Source of the DNA: Achromobacter xylosoxidans
GTDB taxonomy: Bacteria; Pseudomonadota; Gammaproteobacteria; Burkholderiales; Burkholderiaceae_B
Direction of reading: 5' to 3'
DNA: 64,000 bases
Assembly (NCBI RefSeq): GCF_014490035.1
Contig: NZ_CP061008.1
Location: 1,240,001 to 1,304,000 of the forward strand
Shown here: positions 41,377-48,164 of the stretch, one piece after another
Position numbering within the stretch: the stretch's first letter is position 1
How the letters are laid out: each line of letters starts with the position of its first letter
Program-made: the position numbers and the translations under genes
The notes under the pieces: generated by a model
Told to the model about the DNA's origin: nothing
Database searches by the model: none
The model's input: the letters and a program-made list of their open reading frames with translations, nothing else

Positions 41377-43677
41377 ATGAATACGCAATCGGATCGCCAG
41401 GCAGCACTGGACTATCACGAGTTCCCCACCCCGGGGAAGATCTCCGTCGTGGCGTCCAAGCCGCTGGTCAACCAGCGCGACCTGGCCCTGGCGTACTCGC
41501 CCGGCGTGGCGGCGGCCTGTGAAGAAATCGTGGCCGATCCGGCCAATGTGTACCGGTACACCGGCCGCGGCAACCTGGTGGGCGTGATCACCAACGGCAC
41601 CGCGGTGCTGGGCCTGGGCAACATCGGCGCGCTGGCCTCCAAGCCGGTGATGGAAGGCAAGGCGGTGCTGTTCAAGAAGTTTGCCGGCCTGGACGTGTAC
41701 GACATCGAAATCAACGAGACCGACCCGGACAAGCTGGTCGAGATCATCGCGGGCCTGGAAGCCACCTTCGGCGGCATCAACCTCGAAGACATCAAGGCTC
41801 CGGAGTGCTTCACCGTCGAGCGCAAGCTGCGCGAGCGGATGAAGATCCCCGTTTTCCATGACGACCAGCACGGCACGGCCATCACCGTTTCGGCCGCCTT
41901 CATCAACGGCCTGAAGGTCGTGGGCAAGGACATCAAGCAGGTCAAGGTGGTGACTTCGGGCGCAGGCGCCGCCGCGCTGGCCTGCCTGGACCTGATGGTG
42001 GACCTGGGCCTGCCGCTGGAAAACGTCTGGGTCACCGACATCGAAGGCGTGGTCTACGAAGGCCGCACCGTGCTGATGGACCCGGACAAGGCGCGCTTCG
42101 CGCAGAAGACCGACGCCCGCAAGCTGGCCGAAGTGATCCAGGGCGCCGACGTGTTCCTGGGCCTGTCGGCCGGCGGCGTGCTCAAGCCGGAAATGGTTGC
42201 GGCCATGGGTCCGCGCCCGCTGATCCTGGCGCTGGCCAACCCCACGCCCGAGATCCTGCCGGAAGTGGCGCAGTCGGTGCGCGACGACGTGGTCATGGCG
42301 ACCGGCCGTTCGGACTACCCGAACCAGGTCAACAACGTGTTGTGCTTCCCCTACATTTTCCGCGGCGCGCTGGACGTGGGCGCCACCACCATCACCCGCG
42401 AAATGGAAAAGGCGGCGGTGTACGCCATTGCCGAGCTGGCCGAGGAAGAGCAGAACGAAGTGGTGGCCGCGGCCTATGGCACCTACGATATTTCGTTCGG
42501 TCCTGAATACCTGATTCCCAAGCCCTTCGATCCGCGCCTGATCGTGCGCATCGCCCCGGCGGTGGCCAAGGCCGCAATGGAAGGCGGCGTGGCGACGCGT
42601 CCGCTGGCGGACCTGGAAGCCTACGAAGAGCAACTGCAGCAGTTCGTGTACCACTCGGGCGCCTTCATGAAGCCGCTGTTCTCGGCGGCCAAGCGCATCG
42701 TGCGCGAAGGCGGCAAGTCTCGCATCGTGTTCACGGAAGGCGAAGACGAGCGCGTGCTGCGCGCGGTGCAGGTGATCGTGGACGAAGGCCTGGCCCGTCC
42801 CATCCTGGTGGGCCGTCCCGCCGTCCTGCTGTCGCGCATCGAGAAGTTCGGCCTGCGCCTGCGTCTGGGCGAGGACGTCGAAGTCACCAACCCGGAATAC
42901 GACGAGCGCTTCCACCAGTACTGGACCACGTACTGGGAACTGATGTGCCGCCGCGGCATCACCAAGGAAATGGCGCGCGTGGAAATGCGCCGCCGCCTGA
43001 CCCTGATCGGCGCGATGATGGTGCACCTGGGCGACGCCGACGGCATGGTTTGCGGCACGGTGGGCGCGTACCACGACCACCTGCGCTTCGTGGACGAGGT
43101 CATCGGCCGCCGTCCTGGCCACAACGTGTACGCCGCCATGAACATCCTGCTGCTCAACGAGCGCACGGTGGTGCTGGTGGACACGCACGTCAACGATGAA
43201 CCCTCGGCCGAGCAGATCGCCGAGTTCACGGTGATGGCGGCGCAGGAAATGGCGCGCATGAACCTGGCGCCCAAGGTCGCGCTGCTGTCGCGTTCGAACT
43301 TCGGTTCGGGCAGTTCGGCCTCGGGCGCGAAGATGCGCCGCGCGCTGGAACTGGTGCGTCAGGCCGCGCCGGAACTTGAGATCGACGGTGAAATGCACGG
43401 CGATTGCGCGCTGGACGAAGCGCTGCGCATGCGCATCCTGCCCTCGTCTTCGCTCAAGGGCGAGGCCAATCTGCTGGTGTGCCCGAACGTGGACTCGGGC
43501 AACATCGCCTACAACCTGTTGAAGACGGCCGCAGGCGGCAACGTGGCAGTGGGTCCGTTCCTGCTGGGCGCCAACGCCCCGGTGCACATCCTGACCTCCA
43601 GCTCCACCGTGCGTCGCATCATCAATATGACCGCGATGACGGTGCTGGACGCCAACCGCGTCGAAGCCTCGGCCTGA
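41377..43677 (+). CDS. maeB: NADP-dependent malic enzyme, MaeB type with phosphotransacetylase-like domain
   Basis: 766-residue MaeB. Residues 1-~430 are the malic enzyme: '[19 protein letters not shown]', '[12 protein letters not shown]', '[18 protein letters not shown]', NADP loop '[11 protein letters not shown]', '[10 protein letters not shown]'. Residues ~435-766 are the phosphotransacetylase-like regulatory domain ('[19 protein letters not shown]', '[22 protein letters not shown]' pieces). It decarboxylates malate to pyruvate with NADPH formation; the C-terminal domain usually binds acetyl-CoA as inhibitor. AGGAGG at 41363-41368 precedes the ATG. Followed by a strong terminator. Confidence 0.96.
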   Translation: MNTQSDRQAALDYHEFPTPGKISVVASKPLVNQRDLALAYSPGVAAACEEIVADPANVYRYTGRGNLVGVITNGTAVLGLGNIGALASKPVMEGKAVLFKKFAGLDVYDIEINETDPDKLVEIIAGLEATFGGINLEDIKAPECFTVERKLRERMKIPVFHDDQHGTAITVSAAFINGLKVVGKDIKQVKVVTSGAGAAALACLDLMVDLGLPLENVWVTDIEGVVYEGRTVLMDPDKARFAQKTDARKLAEVIQGADVFLGLSAGGVLKPEMVAAMGPRPLILALANPTPEILPEVAQSVRDDVVMATGRSDYPNQVNNVLCFPYIFRGALDVGATTITREMEKAAVYAIAELAEEEQNEVVAAAYGTYDISFGPEYLIPKPFDPRLIVRIAPAVAKAAMEGGVATRPLADLEAYEEQLQQFVYHSGAFMKPLFSAAKRIVREGGKSRIVFTEGEDERVLRAVQVIVDEGLARPILVGRPAVLLSRIEKFGLRLRLGEDVEVTNPEYDERFHQYWTTYWELMCRRGITKEMARVEMRRRLTLIGAMMVHLGDADGMVCGTVGAYHDHLRFVDEVIGRRPGHNVYAAMNILLLNERTVVLVDTHVNDEPSAEQIAEFTVMAAQEMARMNLAPKVALLSRSNFGSGSSASGAKMRRALELVRQAAPELEIDGEMHGDCALDEALRMRILPSSSLKGEANLLVCPNVDSGNIAYNLLKTAAGGNVAVGPFLLGANAPVHILTSSSTVRRIINMTAMTVLDANRVEASA

Positions 43678-43715
43678 TCCTGCTTGCGCGCCCTTGCGGC
43701 GCGCGGACCAGGCGA

Positions 43716-43759
43716 AAAAAACGCGCCGCCCCATCCCTGGATGGAGCGGCGCGTTTTTT
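43716..43759. terminator. Bidirectional rho-independent terminator after maeB
   Basis: Left arm AAAAAACGCGCCGC (43716-43729) and right arm GCGGCGCGTTTTTT (43746-43759) around a 16-base loop region. Serves maeB on the plus strand and the secreted-protein gene on the minus strand. Confidence 0.9.
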
Positions 43760-43788
43760 ATGCGCTCGGGCGCTGGAGTCCGGCGCGC

Positions 43789-44169
43789 TTAGTTGCTGCT
43801 GGCCTTCCAGGTGCCGTCCGGCTGCTTGCAGAACCAGAACTGCCACTTTTCGGTGGTGGCGCCGCGGGCGAAATCGCCAACCAGGAAGCGGCAGACGCGG
43901 TCGTCCTTGAGTTTGCTGGTCTGCGTGGGGGTCAGCTGCACCGTGATGGGCGGCGCCTTGCGCGGCTGGTGCGTGCTGCTCCACTGGGTGCGCTGGCCGT
44001 CGGCCGAGTTGTTCAGCGCCTGCACCACGGCGTCACGGTAGGAGGGCTGATCGGCCTTGGGGATCTGCGTGATGATGGCATTGTTCAGCATCACCGGAGG
44101 TGCGGCAAAGGCCGGCGCGGCAATGCCGCAAGCCACCAGCAAAGAGGCGAGAACGCGAGTGTGTTTCAA
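43789..44169 (-). CDS. Small exported protein with C-terminal 17-kDa-like domain
   Basis: 126-residue secreted protein. Start TTG 44169 has AGGGAG six bases upstream (44176-44181); the signal peptide is 'HTRVLASLLVACGIAAPAFA-A'. The remainder has two Cys ('VCRFLVGDF', 'WFCKQPDGTWK') and an ending 'KWQFWFCKQPDGTWKASS' that resembles the lipoproteins at 39155-40194. Monocistronic, terminated by the stem at 43716-43759. Function unknown; frame extensions upstream have no signal features. Confidence 0.68.
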   Translation of the reverse strand: MKHTRVLASLLVACGIAAPAFAAPPVMLNNAIITQIPKADQPSYRDAVVQALNNSADGQRTQWSSTHQPRKAPPITVQLTPTQTSKLKDDRVCRFLVGDFARGATTEKWQFWFCKQPDGTWKASSN

Positions 44170-44254
44170 GATGGGCTCCCTGTTGAGTCGTAGTGTTATG
44201 CCTGATCTTGGGGCGATAGTACGCGAACGGATGGAACAATGCCTTGCGCAGGCG

Positions 44255-44281
44255 AAAAAAGGCCGCCAGAAGCTGGCGGCC
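44255..44281 (-). terminator. Rho-independent terminator of DUF4148 gene
   Basis: Perfect 9-bp stem GGCCGCCAG-AAG-CTGGCGGCC (44261-44281) followed on the minus strand by six U (44260-44255), 36 bp past the stop of the DUF4148 gene. Confidence 0.9.
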
Positions 44282-44317
44282 AAGGTACAACAAGGGGAGG
44301 GGTAAATCCGCGTGCGC

Positions 44318-44674
44318 TCAGTTGGCGTGGTAGACGCCTTGGAAGGGCACGTTGTTCGGTTCCACATCGGCCATCTGGCCGGCAGCGCGGGCGGCAGCCA
44401 GTTCGGCGCGCACTTCAGCGCGGGTCTTGCCGGTGTGGGGCGTGCCGTAGACGCCTTGGAAGGGCACGTTGTTCGGTTCCACTTCAGCCATCTGGCCGGC
44501 AGCCTTGGCAGCGGCCAGTTCGGCCTGCACCTGGGCGCGGGTCGGGCCTTCATAAGGCGTGCCGTAGACGCCCTGGAACGGGACGTTGTTGGGTTCGATG
44601 TTGGGCGAGGCGGCGTAGGCGCCGGCGCTTAGCGCGGCCAGGGACATCATCAAAGCGGTAGCGAGGGTCTTCAT
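44318..44674 (-). CDS. DUF4148 protein with three exact-spaced repeats
   Basis: 118-residue exported protein: signal peptide ~1-21 ('ALSAGAYA-AS'), then three copies of EPNNVPFQGVY at residues 27-37, 66-76 and 105-115, exactly 39 residues apart, separated by helical 'TRAQVQAELAAAKAAGQMA'-type linkers. DUF4148 proteins are abundant, small periplasmic proteins in betaproteobacteria of unknown role. Short upstream AT-rich region with a 13-bp inverted repeat. Ends at its own terminator. Confidence 0.82.
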   Translation of the reverse strand: MKTLATALMMSLAALSAGAYAASPNIEPNNVPFQGVYGTPYEGPTRAQVQAELAAAKAAGQMAEVEPNNVPFQGVYGTPHTGKTRAEVRAELAAARAAGQMADVEPNNVPFQGVYHAN

Positions 44675-44807
44675 GGTAAATCTCCGATTTCAAGAGCTTT
44701 GGGAGCGAATCGGCGGCCTATCCGTCTGGTTCGTTGCTGTTTCCCGATGGCTCAATAGTGCGCTGAATCGGACTAGGGATAAACCCGTATATTGGTAAAA
44801 GATATTC

Positions 44808-44857
44808 CCATCAGTGGAAAGATAGCTAATTTATTGGGATATATTTTCCACTGATGG
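44808..44857. repeat. 13-bp inverted repeat in AT-rich gap upstream of DUF4148 gene
   Basis: CCATCAGTGGAAA (44808-44820) and its perfect reverse complement TTTCCACTGATGG (44845-44857), 24 bp apart. Each arm is part of a TTCC-N6/7-GGAA short palindrome. The 299-bp gap 44675-44973 holds no gene; it is distinctly AT-rich, as a promoter/leader region. Candidate paired operator for the minus-strand DUF4148 gene. Confidence 0.55.
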
Positions 44858-44973
44858 AATCGGGGACGGATTTTCAGGCGTGAGCAAGCCTGGAATACGG
44901 CGATTCCATGCGGTTTGGGGCGTTGATAGGGGGAAGGCAGCGCGGACGCGCCGCCCGTACCGCAGGCGCAGCG

Positions 44974-45189
44974 TCAGTAGTGCGGCGGAATTTCGTCGCG
45001 CAGGCTGCGGAAGGGGGCGCCGCCCTCGGGCGCCTGCTGGCGCAGGTCGGCCACTTCGCGCATCAGCCGGTCTATCTGCTGTTGCTGGCGCACGATGATC
45101 TGGTTGAGCTGTTCCAGCATATCGTCCGAGAAGCTGGCCTTGACCTCCAGCTCCAGCAGGCGGCGTTCGATGTCTTGCAAGTTATCCAT
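44974..45189 (-). CDS. slyX: SlyX family protein
   Basis: 71-residue soluble coiled-coil protein; 'ERRLLELEVKASFSDDMLEQLNQIIVRQQQQIDRL' spans heptads, and the C-terminus 'DEIPPHY' is the family hallmark (PPHY). Function of SlyX is not established. Start ATG 45189, divergent from the PqqU-like gene, with only 48 bp between them. Confidence 0.9.
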   Translation of the reverse strand: MDNLQDIERRLLELEVKASFSDDMLEQLNQIIVRQQQQIDRLMREVADLRQQAPEGGAPFRSLRDEIPPHY

Positions 45190-45237
45190 GGCGGGTATTA
45201 GAACCGATTCCCGCCGCGGCCCCTACAGGAGGCGTGT

Positions 45238-47352
45238 TTGGCGCAGCGGCAGTGGTGGCGTACGGGCGTGGGGCATTGGGCCGTGCATGGCCTGCTGGCG
45301 TCGTTGCCGACCGGAATCGCCTGGGCGCAGGAAGCCGAACCGCTCCTGCCCGCGGTGGTGGTGACGGGCACGCGCCTGGGTACCGCGGTGCTGGATACCC
45401 CCGCTTCGGTCAACGTGGTGGAGGGTGCGGCCATGCGCCTGCAGCAGCCCGGCATCAACCTGTCCGAGGGTCTGGCCGGCGTACCCGGCCTGCAGATCCA
45501 GAACCGCCAGAACTACGCGCAGGACCTGCAGATCTCCAGCCGCGGCTTTGGCGCGCGCTCCACCTTCGGCGTGCGCGGCGTGCGCCTGTACGTGGACGGC
45601 ATCCCGGCCACCATGCCGGACGGGCAAGGGCAGACCTCGAACATCGACATAGGCTCCATCGGCAGCGTCGAAGTGCTGCGGGGGCCATTTTCGGCGCTGT
45701 ACGGCAATTCCTCGGGCGGCGTGATCCAGGTGTCGACCGAGGATGGCGTGGCGCCGCCGTCGCTCACGGCCAGCGGCTGGGGCGCCAGCTACGGCACCTG
45801 GCGCTACGGCGCCCGCGCCAACGGCGCCAGCGGCGGACTGGACTACGTGCTGGACCTGACCCGTTTCACCACCGACGGCTACCGCGACCACAGCGCCGCC
45901 CGCAAGAACCTGGGCAACGCCAAGCTGGGCCTGCAGCTGGACGACGCCAGCCGCCTGACCCTCGTGGCCAACAGCGTGGATCTCAAGGCCCAGGATCCGC
46001 TGGGCCTGACCTATCAACAGTTCCAGGACGATCCGCGCGCGGCGCCGCTGGCCGAGCAGTACGACACCCGCAAGACGGTCAGGCAGACCCAGGGCGGGGC
46101 GATCTACGAGCGCCAGGTCGACAGCCGCAATACCTTGCGGGTGATGGTCTATTACGGCCAGCGCGACACCACGCAGTACCAAGCCATTCCTCCTGCCGCG
46201 CAGACGGCGCCCACCCAGGCCGGCGGCGTCATCGACCTGAAGCGGCAATACGGCGGGGCGGACCTGCGCTGGACCTCCGAGCTGACGATGGCGGGCCGGC
46301 CGCTGACCGTGATCGGCGGCTTTTCCTACGATTCCATGCGCGAAGACCGCAAGGGCTACCAGAACTACACCGGCGCAGGCGCCAGCCGCCAACTGGGCGT
46401 GCAGGGGGCGCTGCGGCGCGACGAGACCAATACCGTCTACAACGCCGATCCTTATCTGCAGGCTTCCTGGCAGGTGTCGCCGCGCTGGACGCTGGACGCG
46501 GGTTTGCGCTTCAGCACCGTCAGCTTCGATTCCAACGACCACTACCTCGCGCCGGGCAACGTCGACGACAGCGGCGACGCGCGCTATCGCAAGGCCTTGC
46601 CGGTGGCGGCCATCCGCTATGCGCCGGACACCGATCTGAGCTTCTACGCGTCATATGGCCGGGGCTTCGAGACGCCGACGCTCAACGAGATCTCGTATCG
46701 GCCCGGGGGCCAGCCCGGCTTGAATTTCGGGCTGGCCCCCGCGCTCAGCACCAACCTGGAAGCCGGCGTGAAGGCGAACCTGGCAGGCGGCCTGCTGACG
46801 GCCGCCGTGTTCCATACGGGCACCGAAGATGAGATCGTCTCCGCGGGCAGCTCGGGCGGACGGACCACGTACCAGAACGCCGGCCGCACGCGGCGCGACG
46901 GCGTGGAACTGGGCTGGTCCGGCGAATTCGCCCGTCACGGCCGCGCGCAGCTCGCCTATACCTGGCTGAATGCGCGTTATGCCGATGACGGACCCGGCGA
47001 CATCCGCGCCGGCAACAAGATCCCCGGCATCGCGCGCCAGGCCGCCTTCGCCTCGCTGGCCTGGGCGCCGCCCGAAGGTTGGCAGGCCACGGTGGAAGGG
47101 CGTTTCCTCAGCAAGATCTACGTGAACGACGCCAACGACGGCGATGCGCCCGCCTATTTCGTGGCGGCCTTGAGCGCGGGCTATGTGTTCAAGGCGGGGG
47201 CCTGGGAACTGAACGCTTATGGTCGCGTGGACAATCTGTTCGACCGCCGCTACGCCGGGTCCGTGATCGTCAACGAGACCAATGGGCGCTACTACGAACC
47301 GGCAGCCGGGCGCAGTCTGGGAGCGGGCCTGGGGGCAACGTACCGGTTCTGA
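45238..47352 (+). CDS. pqqU: TonB-dependent receptor of YncD/PqqU type
   Basis: 704-residue outer-membrane receptor. Signal peptide ~1-30, TonB box-like 'LPAVVVTGTRL', plug with 'QNRQNYAQDLQISSRGFG' and 'VYVDGIPATMPDGQGQTSNIDIGSI' (parts of the strongly conserved YncD sequence), 'RGPFSALYGNSSGGVIQVST', and a barrel ending 'GLGATYRF'. YncD of E. coli has been renamed PqqU for uptake of the redox cofactor pyrroloquinoline quinone. No STN domain, unlike the FecIR receptors. Start TTG 45238 with AGGAGG at 45227-45232. Confidence 0.85.
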   Translation: MAQRQWWRTGVGHWAVHGLLASLPTGIAWAQEAEPLLPAVVVTGTRLGTAVLDTPASVNVVEGAAMRLQQPGINLSEGLAGVPGLQIQNRQNYAQDLQISSRGFGARSTFGVRGVRLYVDGIPATMPDGQGQTSNIDIGSIGSVEVLRGPFSALYGNSSGGVIQVSTEDGVAPPSLTASGWGASYGTWRYGARANGASGGLDYVLDLTRFTTDGYRDHSAARKNLGNAKLGLQLDDASRLTLVANSVDLKAQDPLGLTYQQFQDDPRAAPLAEQYDTRKTVRQTQGGAIYERQVDSRNTLRVMVYYGQRDTTQYQAIPPAAQTAPTQAGGVIDLKRQYGGADLRWTSELTMAGRPLTVIGGFSYDSMREDRKGYQNYTGAGASRQLGVQGALRRDETNTVYNADPYLQASWQVSPRWTLDAGLRFSTVSFDSNDHYLAPGNVDDSGDARYRKALPVAAIRYAPDTDLSFYASYGRGFETPTLNEISYRPGGQPGLNFGLAPALSTNLEAGVKANLAGGLLTAAVFHTGTEDEIVSAGSSGGRTTYQNAGRTRRDGVELGWSGEFARHGRAQLAYTWLNARYADDGPGDIRAGNKIPGIARQAAFASLAWAPPEGWQATVEGRFLSKIYVNDANDGDAPAYFVAALSAGYVFKAGAWELNAYGRVDNLFDRRYAGSVIVNETNGRYYEPAAGRSLGAGLGATYRF

Positions 47353-47361
47353 AGCCGGGCC

Positions 47362-47994
47362 TCAGTCCGGCATGTCCGGATAGCAGAAGCCATAGTCCTC
47401 GCAGGCCGGACAGCCCGGCGCCGCGGCCGGCGGCAGGCCCGCCTGTTCACAGGCGGAATAGGCCAGGAACTGCTTCCAGCGCAGGTTGCGCACATTGCGC
47501 ACCACCAGTCCCGGATAGTGGCGCGCCAGCAGGAAAGTCACGTCCTCGCGGCCCGACAGGCCCAGGTCCCGCCACAGATGGTCGGGCCGCAGACAGGCCT
47601 GGGTCAGCACGCTGCTGACCCAGGGCGTGGTGCCTGCGCCGGGGGCGGCCCAGGTGTCCAGCAGCGCGCGCAACAGACGCGTGAATTCGGTTTGAGCGGC
47701 ATCCATGCCGCGGGCCGGGTAGATGGCGGCTTGCTCGCGCAAGTCCGCCAGCGCGGGATCATGGCCCGTCAGCGCGCCGGGGAAGAGGCGCGCGATCAGG
47801 CCTTCCAGTTCCCGGGTCGACAGGCCGCAGCGTCCCAGGTCGCCGCAGGCCAGGCTCTTGCCGATGACCGTGGCGAAAAATCCCGCGTCGGGATGGCCGG
47901 GCGGCGCATGGCGCAGCAGCGCGCCGGCGAACTGCAAGGTGGGACCGGCGCTGTCGGCCGGGGCTGGTGCGGGGGCGATGGAAACGGCGTGCAT
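47362..47994 (-). CDS. NifQ-family protein, orphan
   Basis: 210-residue soluble protein. The C-terminal segment 'NVRNLRWKQFLAYSACEQ' followed by Cys195-x2-Cys198-x5-Cys204 ('CPACEDYGFCYPD') is the NifQ signature, with Cys182 upstream. NifQ gives molybdenum to FeMo-co assembly in diazotrophs. From memory the nitrogenase motif is Cx4Cx2Cx5C; here the first Cys is Ala190. No other nif gene is near; the promoter carries a ModE-like operator, so the protein probably works in molybdenum handling of another kind. Convergent with the PqqU-like gene. Confidence 0.88.
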   Translation of the reverse strand: MHAVSIAPAPAPADSAGPTLQFAGALLRHAPPGHPDAGFFATVIGKSLACGDLGRCGLSTRELEGLIARLFPGALTGHDPALADLREQAAIYPARGMDAAQTEFTRLLRALLDTWAAPGAGTTPWVSSVLTQACLRPDHLWRDLGLSGREDVTFLLARHYPGLVVRNVRNLRWKQFLAYSACEQAGLPPAAAPGCPACEDYGFCYPDMPD

Positions 47995-48039
47995 GGTCGG
48001 GGTTGCGTCGTCCGCGGGATTATTAAACTGTTAATGAAG

Positions 48040-48065
48040 TCGTTATGTTGTTCAATATATAACGA
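48040..48065. promoter_or_regulatory. ModE-like (molybdate) operator before nifQ homologue
   Basis: Half-sites TCGTTATGT (48040-48048) and ATATAACGA (48057-48065) with 8 bp between; core CGTTAT-N12-ATAACG, 24 bp. As I recall, E. coli ModE boxes have the same half-sites in the same spacing. The site lies 46 bp upstream of the NifQ ATG on the minus strand, in promoter range. Also in front of the plus-strand ankyrin gene (100 bp). Confidence 0.65.
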
Positions 48066-48164
48066 AAGCTGTCCGCAGTCTTTGCGGTATCGCAGGGGGG
48101 GCGTGGCGGGACCGGGAAGGCGCGTATCATCGGCCTCTTTCCATCCGTCCCCAGAAGCTTCCGC

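Noticed and set aside
41323..43734. 803-codon open frame opposite maeB
   Set aside because: Shadow of maeB; sequence is His/Arg/Gln-rich noise without motifs.
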